Origin: Scolanthus callimorphus
Lineage: Eukaryota > Cnidaria > Anthozoa > Actiniaria > Edwardsiidae
NCBI GenBank assembly: GCA_033964015.1
Contig: CM066917.1
Location: forward strand, 31,695,951 to 31,759,950
Direction of reading: 5' to 3'
Length of the DNA stretch: 64,000 nucleotides
Shown here: positions 33,668 through 45,388 of the stretch, piece after piece
Layout of the letters: every line of letters begins with the position of its first letter
Numbering within the stretch: the first letter of the stretch is position 1
Program-made: the position numbers and the translations under genes
Notes under the pieces: generated by a model
The model's database searches: none
What the model was told of the DNA's origin: nothing
Seen by the model: the letters and a program-made list of their open reading frames with translations, nothing else

Positions 33668-36600
33668 CTAAGACGTATACGTTCTAAAAGTATTGTCATC
33701 ATCTTTTGAATCATCAAATTGACTTTCAATGTTGATGTTGGTCAAATCAGGAGCCGTAATCCAGTTGTTCGCGATCCATTTATGGCCTTTGGTCACCCCA
33801 CATCCCCCATGTAGGGTAAAGTTATCTAGATCACCAAGAAAGCCCGTGCTCTCGTCGACAAAATGATTGTACCATAAAATCGCTTTGCCTCTCTCAGGCT
33901 TGACTTGCAGATTGGCGTTTTTACAATATTGCATCAAGTTATACTGGTTCCCCTTTCTCTCCTTGACAAAAGTCTGTGAATGGAAAAGGTGAGATGTTTT
34001 AATTAGTCAGTGGCATTTAAAGAGCCCGTGTCAGCCACTCCTTTGTTATTGTTTTCATTCGATATTAGAAGACGAATTACGTGTAGAAATCTCTAAATTA
34101 ACATCTAAAAACAAAGTTTCAGATTTGATTTACCAAACTCAATCAAGAACATTCCTCAATATACTCTAAATCAGCCGACGGAAATGGTCCGACTTGGTAT
34201 GTTGCTAGGCTGTCAAAATGGCGGCTGACACAGGCTCTTTAACAAGATCTCATTTTCCCGTGTGTCTTTACTGTAATGATGTACAGATCACGTCATAGCG
34301 TATATCATAGCGTGTCGTCTCAGGATGGACTTAACATAAGAGCATTTTCGTTTTTGAGAGCGCAATGCAAAATGTGTAGAGGATTCTCCACGTACATTTG
34401 CATTGTGCAAAGATTTATTCCACGTGTGGCGTACTACATTTAGAAATTTTCACCTTCGCACAAGTTCCCTGTGACGTCATTTACTCAGAGTCTTGTTCTT
34501 TTCAAAAACATTTTCATTGTGGACAATGTAATTTTCCAGCCGCAAACTAAAAGCTAATTCACGCAAGCTGTAGATATCGTTACCGTTTCGTTATATGACT
34601 GTCTGATCGCAGGCTTTAGATATCGTTTCCGTTTCGTTATATGACTGTCTGATCGCAAGCTGTAGATATCGTTACCGTTTCGTTATATGACTGTCTGATC
34701 GCAAGCTGTAGATATCGTTACCGTTTCGTTATATGACTGTCTAATCGCAGGCTTTAGATATCGTTTCCGTTTCGTTATATGACTGTCTGATCGCAGGCTT
34801 TAGATATCGTTTCCGTTTCGTTATATGACTGTCTGATCGCAAGCTGTAGATATCGTCACCGTTTCGTTATATGACTGTCTGATCGCAAGCTGTAGATATC
34901 GTTACCGTTTCGTTATATGACTGTCTGATCGCAGGCTTTAGATATCGTTACCGTTTCGTTATATGACTGTCTGATCGCAAGCTGTAGATATCGTTACCGT
35001 TTCGTTATATGACTGTCTGATCGCAGGCTGTAGATATCGTTACCGTTTCGTTATATGACTGTCTGATCGCAAGCTTTAGATATCGTTACCGTTTCGTTAT
35101 ATGACTGTCTGATCGCAAGCTGTAGATATCGTTACCGTTTCGTTATATGACTGTCTGATCGCAAGCTTTAGATATCGTTACCGTTTCGTTATAGGTGTCC
35201 TTGTCCGCTACCGGGAATGCTGTCGCGCCACCACCCGGACTTCACTCAGATAATAGAGTACTGTAGCGTATCTATGAAAACAAATGAGACTCCATTTGGG
35301 TGTGTATAATATAGATACACAGATAGACACCGAGAACTTCTCAGGGGCGGCGAAACAAAAACGTTAAGTTTCTTGTCCTTCTTGCTTGCTGTCCTTTTGC
35401 AGACGTGTTTTAAGAGATCTCCCCTTGAAGAGATCTCTTTTCGAGGCCACGATCCGGTCGAAAATGCATCAACATTTTGGAAAAAAAAGTTAAGATAATA
35501 CTCCTGTGTCCATACCGACAAAGCCTGCAGTATTTGGGGTCAGATTCTTTCTGATGACAGCACTTGAAGTGTGTGTTTTGATTGATGGGTTGACTGTCAT
35601 AGTGCACATTATAGTGGCCGTCTTTTGTATATCGGACAACCTGCACAACAGAAGATTATAGTTCAGTTTCAGTTTAAAAGCCATTTGCCACGAATTGCAA
35701 TATTATAATAGTCTGGTCAGTCTATATTTGGACAACTACTCTATACTCGAGGATCCAGTGACGTGGGCTCCCTGTGTAATATGAAAAAGTCCAGCCAAAC
35801 CTCCTAACCCAAAACCGCTACAATTCCTGCAATATCGTGTAAATGAAAATTATAAGCTGTTAATCAACCATTCAAGTTTTTATTCTGTAAACATACTTGT
35901 TTGCCGTGGGTGATTTCGTTATCAGATTGTACTATACTGACTTTACTATAGAATATAGCCACAGTGACTATAGGGCTTCAAAGAAGCTTCAAAACAATGA
36001 CTAGAAAACTATCAAATCACGATGTTAGTTCCATGAATATAATATGACGGTTTGTAATCTAGTCTCACCTGAACTGGTTCACTCCCACGGATGATGTCGA
36101 TTGGGAGTTTTGTCAGTTTTTGTGTCCTGCAACAGAGTATAAGCCGCCGTTTTTGCAAAATGCCTATAAGGGGACTGGGGCGAGCCGTGCGGGTTCCCTG
36201 TGGATGCTCAAAATACATCAGGCCTGGCTGATAAGCTAGATCCAACATGGAGGATGCTTTGAATTATCGACTCGCTAAAATGCCTGGAAGTTCTCGCCCA
36301 AATTCAGTGTTTTTCTGGTAAATGTCGCCGAAATTCTTATCAGAAAGGGATCTACCATTACTTCCAAATAAGGTAAATACTTCCAAATTTGGTTTTGGCC
36401 TTTTGATATGTAAATGTCGCCTATTGTCAAGGAGCTGTCGCCTTTCCCAGGATTTTGGATTCACTGGCTATCTGTGGTTTTTGCAATGTCTTTTCTCTAT
36501 GTTCTTTGGCCGGACAAACACCCTTGCCGATGCATACAAATTTCTTCTTTCACATTTCTGTAAGTTCTGATGTATTTTTAGTCGGTTATTTGGCTTGGGA

Positions 36601-39600
36601 AAAAGTCATTGGATTCCAAATATAGTAAGTTAAAACAATATGCAAGGACGTCTTGGGATTCGCATATCAAGAAAGTTCCATTAAAAAGAATTGTCCACTT
36701 TCTTCAACTTCCTTATAAGGGACTATTTGCATTACTATTTTCATTGACCTAGAATACTGAAAACTCGACCAGAACTCAAATATTCGAAGAAAGATGCTAT
36801 GTGCATTTTCCACTGTGTTTTCCACTGTCAAGGACCTTGAAAGGTAGACAACACACCACAGGAAGCCCACTCGAGCTCTAGAAATTTTGGCTTGGTGTTC
36901 GTACCTCTCCCTCAGTCTTTTCATGACTGGATCTGATCGTCTGTCCTGAGGGATCCATGCCTGGTTGCTGAACCTGTCCTTGTGCACAGGGTGCTCTTGT
37001 AGTAGAGTGTCCATGTAAGACACTATGGAGGCTGTCGGGAAGGTCAGCCATTCATCAATCGTCACTCGGCCTGACGATGAAAAGTCGTAAATATGTCACC
37101 TAATGTTTGCTCCAAATTGACGTCACTCACGGAGCTTCTTGGCATGAGTCCCTCTAGTGACGTCATTCTTTGGGATCTTGTAATGACGGCATTCGTGACG
37201 TCATGAGTTCATATAGTAACGCCAAATGACGGCAAACACAGGAAAATTATGCAGAAAAGCTGAATTTCCCATGGTAGAAGAATGGGAAGTGTTCGAATTC
37301 CCCATGGCTATCCATGTGAATTCCAAACACTTCCACGCGTGTGCTATAGGAAATTTAGCTTTTCCCATGGATAGGTCATTCTGCATAATTTCCCTGTGAA
37401 ATCATTAAATTACAATATGATGGGAACGTGAAAAATAAGGCGACACCATTTGTAAGGTCGTTGTTGAGGTTACGTCATAGTGAATGTGAAATAGTTCTAG
37501 TGGCATCAGTGTGTGATATATGAGCTTTAAAAGGGGCCGTCATTAGTAACACTTGTCGGTTGACGTCATTCTCGACGTGCGTTTTGTGAATTAGAAAGCG
37601 AATTTTACTAGAAATTTAAAATTATTTCATGTCGTGATTCTTACCGTCGTCAAGCTGTTTTAGATCCAGTTTGTGTATCCTGAAAAAATCATTGGAAGCA
37701 CTTAGATGTTGCGTTCCCTACTAAAATATCCCCCAGACCTGTTTCAAACGTAGATCTTCACCGCGCTGAATCTAATTCGTTTTATCACCATTTTACAACC
37801 AAAGAAAAAAGCTACCAGAATCGGTCAGATTTTATAATCAACAGTTTCCTGCCATTTGCCATCTAGTGCATGTTTTATTGAACAAACTATCCTCCGGCTT
37901 GTACAGAACATTTCTTAACAATTAGAATCGACACCCTGTTCACCCGCAAAGGGAAAGAGGGGAGGACTCTGGGGGAGATGAGGGGAAGAACCTGGCGCGC
38001 CAGGAAATGTGAAATGTAACGCAACTACCGAAATACAGAGCGCGCATTCTTTATGATAGCTGGAATCAATTAAATTGCTATGGTGTTTTAGGCATGGAAT
38101 CGGTTGATTTATTTTATCGGGTCCCATGGTACATACATTTCGTTCACTTCCTTGAGGCTCATGTATAGGTACTTGAATTTCTCACCAAACAGTGCGATCT
38201 GTAAAAGTGGACGAAAGAGTGTTTAACCTTCTCACGCACAAGACAGACACATCGCCATTATCTTCATATTTAGGCCTTGATTGGTTGATCAGCCTGTGCT
38301 AAGTCATTGCTACTGTTGGCTTATAGATCCGTCTCCCAAAGGGAGCACTTCACCTCGCATATAACTAAGAGTTTTGAGAACAATTCCTATAGGTCCAGTT
38401 TCTCAAAGAAAAGTAGAGTGGCGTTTCTTTCTAGAAATTTCTTTTTAGCGAGTTTCTTTCTAGAATTAACCAACCTCCTGCTTTGAAATATATCCATTGT
38501 CATCTGCATCCCAGCTGCGATACATTGAAGCCACACCATGAGAATGACCTATAATGTGTAGATGAACGACGCAGAAAACAAAGGCATTAAAACTTGCAAA
38601 TCAACCCCTTCTTTAGAATTCTGTTCTTTAGCTAGGAAATTTGAAATATTGCCGTGTGGAAGTTCTCTATGTGAAACAGGAAACCTGCAAGGTTTCATTC
38701 AACATTTCACCGTTTTCTTGCTACTTTTGCCGAAATTCTTATTAAAAGAGGAACTTCTGTCACTTCCTTACATGGTAAATGATTCCAAATATGGTTTTGG
38801 CCGTGAGGTGTTGAAAAACGACAATTTTCGTCAGGGATTGTTTGATATGTTTCGAATTCTTCTCCGACCAAAATTTATGGGACCCCTCCTCCCCCCCCCC
38901 CCCCCCCCCCGAAATCTGTCATGGTGTTCTGTGCTCGTTACCATGGTTACCTTGGATGCTCTTGTGCTTGTCCAATAACGTTTCGTCAAAGTGCGTGTTA
39001 CTTGTACTCAGTCCCTTGGATACCGCCAGCTGTTTGACGTGTTCTTGTTCATCTTTACTGAGAAAGTTTGGAATCTCTGGAACAAAATGCAAAGAAATGA
39101 AACAACGGAATATCCAAGAATCCGTTCATGGTATTATCATCAAGAGGTCATGTGGACGATTCCAGCTATAAGCGCGCCCATTCTTCTCTATTCGGAATAC
39201 CCAAGGCATGCATGTTCCACAACCAACCGGAATGCAGTAACATTTTGTTCAATAATATCCCCCATTTACCGTCATGCAGCGCGCGGGTGCATGTATCTGG
39301 AATCGTCATTAAACCCAGAAAATTGAATACCGTTCACAAGGGAAAGTTCTTTTTTGCAAGTCGATAATATGTCGGGACAAGTGCCAGGGCAATCTTGCCG
39401 TAAGTGTCCAACTCAAACATGGACGACTCTCGTTTCTAATTTCGTCGATCTAGTACCTCCGATCCGTGTCTTACCAAAAATAGGCGGTTTATTTGAATGT
39501 GTTATCATCTTGTACATTTTGCCTGGTTCCAACTCAAGCTCGCGGATAAATCCTTTCTGTTGAAAAGAAAAGATGCTTCATCTATCTCATGCCTTCAATA

Positions 39601-41207
39601 TCACCTTAATTTTATCAAAGGAAGACAATACATGTAAACAAAGCACGTGACTCTGCGCACTCTGTGTTTGCACAACCATTCTCGTACCCAGAGCTCCCCG
39701 GCTCGCTCCTCGCAGGGGAGGCTCTTGTGACATCCATTTGAGGACCGTTGCTGATTGGTTGGTTTTGAACGTTGGTGCATGCGCAGAAAGATCTTTCTCT
39801 CAACGGCTCTGTATCAAATCTCGCGCATGCGTCAGTGGCTGTCACCAGAGCCTCCCCCGCGAGAAGACGAGCCGGGGAGCTCTGGGTAAGAGAATGTTGC
39901 ACAACAGGTGTTGCATATGGTCACAGTCATGACGAATTTCACCCGGCTTTGTGGGTTGAAATTTCAGCCCCGCCTCTTTCACGAATGCTTAGAATTCAGT
40001 CCGGCCGGAAAACCTCCCTCATCTTCTCTCCGAAAAATAAAATCCCGCCTGATACTCAGGCTATGTAATAGGACATTTGCATGATGACGTGGTTGACTAC
40101 AACTACCAGAAACCTTTGTGTGGCGGCTTATTGTGTAGAACATTAAGGCTGTTATGCTCTTATTCACGAAGGAATTTGTTGATCTGAATAAGAAAGGGAA
40201 ACTGAAAAGGATTCTGGTAGTTGTAGTCAAATGACGTCATCATGCAAATGTCCTATTGCTCCCAGATTTTTACAGGGTGAAAAAAAGACAAATATGCGTC
40301 CACGTTTTCATCCATTCTCGAACCCAGAGCTCCTCTGCTCGTCACCTCGCGGGGGAGGCTCTGGTGACAGCCATTGACGCATGCGCGAGATTTGATACAG
40401 AGCCGTTGAGAGAAACACCTTTCTGCGAAATGCCCTAACGTTAAAAATCAGCCAATCAGCGAAGCCACTCAAATGGATGTCCCCAAAACCTTCCCTCGAG
40501 CAGACGAGCTGGGGAGCTCTGGGTACGAGAATGGTTTTCATCATGCGTCACGTAAGCATGCGCCGTGAAGACAGTTGGCGAGTCAGGCAGCCTGGGCAGA
40601 GTTTTTTTCATGTAATCAAACTTTATATCTGAGCACCGCTCTCATCCGATGTGAATCTTGATCCGGATTTACTGCGGTTTTTATAATTCTGCGGACTGTT
40701 TATCGCTTAACTACGTTCTGGTCATGCAGTCCGTCAATTCAAGTTTTAAGCGATAAAAAACAATTCCTTGACAGACTGGACAATCTTACTGATATCTAAT
40801 TATACGCAAAAGTCCATCTCGCGTTGAGGTTCATGAGCTCTGTCGGTAGGCTCGATTACAGTGTATGAAAGCACAAAGCCGGTAATTCATTTATGGCAAA
40901 TCAAAAACTAAGTCATATTATCGCTCATCGCGATAATACGAAACGATTCGTTTAAGACCGTATCTTTGAATTGACCAAATCAAAGCTAAGACAGACGTTC
41001 CCCCAGTATCATTCTCTTTCTTACCCTCATTGGTTCCCAGCGATAAAGTCGTGGTTTGTCATCGTTCATCACACATGGCCCGGCGTCCTCATTACGATAG
41101 CAAACACCATTTTCACAATTCGGGCTGTACTGCTCACGTCCAAAAACGCACCCGCAAACCGCAATAAATATGAATAAAAGACATCCCTGGGCCAGAATAT
41201 TTGCCAT
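33668..41207 (-). CDS. P4HTM: P4HTM-like prolyl 4-hydroxylase C (11 exons, 1-base deletion in exon 10)
   Basis: Third paralogue. Exons in transcript order: 41025-41207, 39475-39556, 38951-39076, 38475-38548, 38137-38198, 37645-37679, 36905-37070, 36069-36126, 35516-35640, 35182-35271, 33668-33973. Signal sequence in exon 1 (CLLFIFIAVCGCVFG). The best EF-hand of the three is DADDNGYISKQE (exon 4); a second, weaker site is LDDGRVTIDEW. Iron ligands H275-x-D277 and distal H in TLHGGC, with Lys ten residues later (H389, K399 if the frame is restored). Exon 10 is 90 nt where the paralogues have 91: after YLSEV the frame breaks (near 35236-35240) and is regained as GGATAFPVADKDTYNET only if one base is added. 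With it the protein would be 435 residues. Exon 10 ends on a donor that belongs to a 46-bp tandem repeat filling the start of intron 10. Either an assembly error or a recent null allele. Confidence 0.9.
34017..34242. mobile_element. TTAA-type MITE family T2, copy 2 (complete)
   Basis: TTAAAGAGCCCGTGTCAGCC and GGCTGACACAGGCTCTTTAA are inverse ends, with TTAA at both borders. Carries CAAAATGGCGGCTGAC near the right end. P4HTM-C intron 10. Confidence 0.88.
34563..35194. repeat. 46-bp minisatellite containing the exon-10 splice donor
   Basis: About 13.7 copies of a 46-bp unit (CTGTAGATATCGTTACCGTT, then TCGTTATATGACTGTCTGAT, then CGCAAG). On the minus (coding) strand each unit includes AACGAAACG|GTAACG, the last codons of P4HTM-C exon 10 and its 5' splice site. 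Copies vary at the donor: GTAACG in most, GTGACG in one, and GAAACG (donor lost) in several. The copy nearest the exon overlaps coding bases 35182-35194. Confidence 0.97.
37237..37398. mobile_element. Inverted-repeat MITE, P4HTM-C intron 6
   Basis: CACAGGAAAATTATGCAGAA at the left pairs with TTCTGCATAATTTCCCTGTG at the right. Inner arms AAGCTGAATTTCC / GGAAATTTAGCTT and AAGTGTTCGAATT / AATTCCAAACACTT continue the symmetry. About 160 bp. Confidence 0.85.
38891..38910. repeat. Poly-C run (poly-G on the coding strand), P4HTM-C intron 3
   Basis: Twenty consecutive C, 41 bp past the exon 3 donor on the minus strand. The run length is likely unreliable in any assembly. Confidence 0.9.
39150..39317. 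mobile_element. MITE family M1, copy 4
   Basis: TGGACGATTCCAGCTATAAG at the left, CTGGAATCGTCATT at the right. Diverged core with GCGCGC. P4HTM-C intron 2. Confidence 0.75.
39677..39896. mobile_element. MITE family R1, copy 3
   Basis: CATTCTCGTACCCAGAGCTC to GAGCTCTGGGTAAGAGAATG, with the CGCATGCGTCAGTGGCTGTC core in the same orientation as 30806-31021. P4HTM-C intron 1. Confidence 0.85.
40067..40257. mobile_element. Inverted-repeat MITE, P4HTM-C intron 1
   Basis: AATAGGACATTTGCATGATG at the left, CATCATGCAAATGTCCTATT at the right. Inner arms GACTACAACTACCAGAA / TTCTGGTAGTTGTAGTC also pair. About 190 bp with a central non-paired 80 bp. Confidence 0.88.
40313..40533. mobile_element. MITE family R1, copy 4 (inverted orientation)
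   Basis: CATTCTCGAACCCAGAGCTC to GGGTACGAGAATG. The internal CATTGACGCATGCGCGAGAT shows it lies opposite to the copy at 39677-39896. Confidence 0.85.
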
Positions 41208-41886
41208 GATTCGGTGCCTGAATTGGAAGATCTTTAGGAAATACGAAATGTTGGTAATGATTTTGGCTTTTGCTTTTGGTTCATGCGTAGTTCAATTTTC
41301 ATTTATTATTTACCAACGAATCTTATATCATTGTTCTTCAAAACGTGCAATTTGTCACATGCTTAGGTTTTGCAAAAAGAACGAAAAAGACGACAGATGC
41401 AAACATAGTTTATTTTATTTTGGTCAAAACTTCTGCTTATTGTAATTCTTTTCTTATCTTCTGGCGGCTTCTCATATTTCGTAAGTTTAATTTTATTATT
41501 TTATTGGTACCAGCTTTTCTCCACGCTGGATCGGCAAGGTCTTTTTGCTTATCCAAGCGTGCTGGTGGCACATTGTGATACGAAGAACACGAGAACAAGT
41601 TGAACGTTCACACACTCGTTCAACTTGGTAGTTGAAAACATAGCAGAATATAAAACGGGGACTTATATATGGCGGGCGAGTTTTACGTTCTCGGTTGCAT
41701 ATGATGGGTAATCACCGGGGAAAGACTGTGGAAATAATTGAGATTCATAGGGGAATGTCAAGCCTGGAATCCTCACTAGAATTCATAATTCCCGATCTTT
41801 TCACTTTCCAAAGTTATCATAATGATTTAGTTCGCTTTGCACGCTTCTCGTTGCTTCGCGACTCGACTCGCTTTTGCTAGTATACT
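41208..41886. other. Upstream region of P4HTM-C
   Basis: AT-rich non-coding DNA holding the expected P4HTM-C promoter. A short hairpin GAACAAGTTGAACGTTCACACACTCGTTCAACTTG lies near 41590-41625, built from two halves (CAAGTTGAACG / CGTTCAACTTG). No coding gene. Confidence 0.45.
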
Positions 41887-42037
41887 ACTAGGCCTACGGC
41901 AAACGCCGAACTTCAGTCGCTCTTCTTGTGCCGAACCTTTCCTTTTTCAAAGGATGCCGCTTCATTATACTTTATAATCAATAAATTTGTTTTGTTTTGT
42001 ATTGGAACGGCGCGACTCACGGCGTTTGCCGTAGGCC
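41887..42037. mobile_element. MITE with AGGCCTACGGCAAACGCCG ends
   Basis: Left AGGCCTACGGCAAACGCCG and right CGGCGTTTGCCGTAGGCCT are exact inverses. Related single ends and cores occur near 27839-27940 and 22370-22440 (GGCGCGACTC core). Confidence 0.88.
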
Positions 42038-42677
42038 TTAGAGAGGTCGACTTGTTGCAAGTCTAATATCTCGCTTGCAATATAACATACCAGTCTAAAA
42101 CTGGCAAAACTATAGTTCTCTTTCAGAATATTGGCTTTTTGTTCGAAATAACTCACCGGAGGTGAACATCAAGATGTTTGTAGAAATAAAACTCACACGA
42201 ACCGCTATGGACTTGAAACCGTGATTTTTTTTTACTTTTGAAAATCCGATTTGAGAAGGTCTAAGATTTAGACTTCTTAGGATGATTTCTAGGCGACGGA
42301 ACGCCGTGAACTCGTCTTTTGGCATGGAGGACCGACTTTGTTAAAAGTACTCGTGTAGTGGGGGAATAGCTAGCTAGTCACAGATCAGAAAGATCTCTAT
42401 GCGGCAGATCTTACACCGTACACTGGGAGGGCTACGGGTATTGTCACTTTTTGGCGGGTGCCCTCTTACGACTTATTTCAGCAATGCACAAAATTCGAAT
42501 GTTATCCTATCGCCCGTGAGTCTGGAGTCCAGTCTCTCTCCAATCGCACAGCCTCATGGGATATCAACATGGCGTTCGAAAGGCCAGCTGTGTTTTGGTA
42601 AAGACTCGAGACCTTTGATCATTTCCTTTGAATCCCGACCTTTAAATTCGCCTTAATAGCGCCCAGATACATTCATA

Positions 42678-44823
42678 ATGTCGCGGAAGCGACCGAGAGT
42701 AGATGATGGACTTAGCAAGCTAGAATCCCAAAGAGCAAGCCGGCTAAGAGATTCAGTTGCAAACGGAAACGTGAAAGTTGTTCGTGAGCTTATCAACCAA
42801 GGGGGTTCGGCGAACCAGAAAGACGCGAATGGGTGGAGTTTACTGCATTTAGCAGCCAGCAGAGGGAAAGAAAGATCTCTTAGGGTCTTATTAGAGAAGG
42901 GGGGAGATGCTTTTGCTAAAGTAAGTTCAGTTTTCCAGGAATCGTGCGTGCTGTTTTAGTGATGGAGAGTTCGTGTGGTTGCTTGTTTAGAATGCATATT
43001 TGAGAGCTGATGCCGTGTTAGCGTCAGATATCATGCATGGGATCAGTGAAGTTAAGGAAACCAAAATAAGAGATACTTGAGATAAATTTTAAGAATCTTC
43101 TTAATAAGAAGTATACCACATATTAAATGTATAATATCCTCTTGATCTTTATCTACAATATAACAATCTTTTAGAGAGCTAATTTGATCATTCTATAATG
43201 TGGCCATAAATTACCTCCAATATTTGCATATTATTTTCGCAATTGGAATCAGAAGAAATGCTACAACCTCTTCTATAGTAGGGAAATAATTCAGTTGAAA
43301 GTTTATGAAGTATTACATTGTTTAACATGTTCAGCTTTACCAGTACAAAAACACGTAAGCAAAACATTTATATAATAAGAATATAAATGAACTAATTAGT
43401 GATGTTTCTTTAGAATAGAATTTAATTTAATTATAATCTATTCCAATATAGCTAATTAGCTCCCAGAGAAAACAAGAGAGCTTGCTCTTTCTGTCAAGTA
43501 TTAACAAAATGTTCTTTCAAATTGTAGGACTTTGTTGGTGGTTTTACAGCCATGCATTATGCGGCAATGCATGGGAGAACACGAATCTCTAAACTCTTAC
43601 TTGACTATAAGGGCATGAACAAAGCTTGGCTAGTGGATGCTAGAAGTGAGGATGGCTGGACCCCCCTACATGTCGCCTCACACTATGGACGAGAAGCTTT
43701 TGTTAAACTGCTCATAGAATCAAAAGCAGAAGTTGATGCCCTTAGTGATAAAGGCACTACAGCCTTACAACTGGCTATTATTAGAGAACGGACAAGTTGT
43801 ATCAAGGTTTTATTAGGGTCTAATGCAAATATTGATGTACAGTGTGGCTTTCCTTTGAGATATGCTGTGATCAAAGGGAATGTCAGCTGTGTTAGAATGC
43901 TTGTTCTGCATGGAGCAAAGCCCAGCATCAAGCGGGCCGAGGATGGCCAGAGTCCACTGCATTTGGCCTGTCTTAGAAATAGCGAAGCTCTTGCAAGGCT
44001 GCTTCATAAGTTTGGTGCAGATGTTAATGCTCGAAACGATGAAGGGCTCACACCGTTAGCAATATCCAAAATGATGTACAATATTAATACAAAGGAGAAT
44101 GGTTGTGTGCACTTCCTCACAAGAGCATCAAGTAAGTAACAATATTGCATATTTATGTCGACTTTACAATGTGATTTAAGTCTATTATTTATGTTTGGTC
44201 TGGGCTTGTTGTTGAGAGAGAATTTGGTCCTGGTAACTTGTACAATCATAGAGGAACTTGCAAAGGCATCTTGCACCCACTTCCCCAGTTTTCACTGACG
44301 GTTTTGAATTTATTCATCATCATTATTATTAGCAAAGAGCTCTTAAATGTCTCAGTGTTTTGCTGTTGGCTGTGAATGGTTTTTATAAACCCATTGAGCA
44401 CAATAAAGTGTATTACACATTGTTTTGTTCTATTCCTTTGTTACCATTTTTCACTTTCTCTGTTTTACTATTTCTCATAGTATATATTGTTTCAGAGCAT
44501 TTGTGAAAACCAATAACAACTAATAGCAGAATACTCTGCTTGCAGATAAGGGAGTAGATGATGTTGTTATTAGAGCAGCTGGAATTCAATTTGATGCTCT
44601 CCATTTTCAAAGAATCAGCTGCCCACAGCTAAAGGATGAAACCTAAATATTTATTTCATGTAATCCTCTTTTGCCAGGTAACCCAAGAAGTCTACAAGAT
44701 GGCTGCCGTCTGGTCATCCGTGAACAGCTAGGTGCTAAAAGACTCAGGCTAATAAAGGACTTACCACTATCTGGAATTATGAAGGACTTTTTACATTACA
44801 AATATGACCTCTATGAAACATAA
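42678..44823 (+). CDS. Ankyrin-repeat and SOCS-box (ASB-like) protein, 3 exons
   Basis: Probable substrate-recruiting subunit of a cullin-RING ubiquitin ligase. Exons 42678-42920, 43528-44131 and 44678-44823 join in frame to 330 residues, with GT-AG borders. Exon 1 begins MSRKRPRVDD and includes the first ankyrin repeat (NGWSLLHLAASRGKE). Exon 2 holds about six more (TAMHYAAMHGRTRISKLLLD, DGWTPLHVASHYGREAFVKL, QSPLHLACLRNSEALARLL). Exon 3 is a C-terminal SOCS box: SLQDGCRLVIREQLG, then IKDLPLSGIMKDFLHYKY, the BC-box and Leu-Pro pattern that bind Elongin B/C and Cullin 5. The exact ASB orthologue is not assigned. Tail-to-tail with the opsin, 565 bp apart. A possible extra exon at about 44546 would stop early and is not used. 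Confidence 0.92.
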
Positions 44824-45033
44824 CACTGACTGTTAAATTATAAATTTATTAGTCTCCATTGTATAAATTTATTTACAGATCTATTTACATTATAGGAAAT
44901 TTTATAAATATAAAGTTATGCTAGCAGACTGAAGACATTATTGCAAATTAAATACATTTACTATCCAAGTATTGTGTAAAGAAAATGCTGCAAAAGGTAT
45001 AGGTTCTCTAAAAATGCTTAGCTTTAAAATAGC

Positions 45034-45046
45034 AATAAAATTTATT
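45034..45046. promoter_or_regulatory. Bidirectional polyadenylation signal
   Basis: AATAAAATTTATT reads AATAAA on both strands. It sits between the convergent ASB-like gene (211 bp past its stop) and the opsin (343 bp past its stop), so it could serve both 3' ends. Based only on the hexamers and position. Confidence 0.5.
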
Positions 45047-45388
45047 TAATACTTTGTAACCTCTGTTTGCAGGGTAACATCAGTAGCATGAGGCAAGCGA
45101 GGCACTTGCCTCGGTAAAAATTTCAAAATTTCCATTTTTTTTTTACTGAAAGAACCAGAACCAAATTTAAAATGAAATTTAAATCAGCCTTAACCTCACT
45201 CTACCTCGGTAACAATTTTTGCCTCGGTAACGATTTTTCTCTGGCTACGGGCCTGAAATAGCAGTCACAATTACTATAAAACTATAACAATTTATTCACT
45301 ACAATCTCAACTAGAATGCCATTTTCAATTTAAAGCTATGGAACGTTGCTGTACTCTAAGTCAACTGGTTGGCCCTTTTGTCTCTTTC

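Noticed and set aside
34563..35194. Possible CRISPR-like array (46-bp repeats)
   Set aside because: No unique spacers; units are head-to-tail with only point variants, in an intron of a eukaryotic gene.
44546..44646. Alternative third exon of the ASB-like gene
   Set aside because: Stops almost at once and lacks the SOCS box, which is encoded at 44678-44823 in the right phase.
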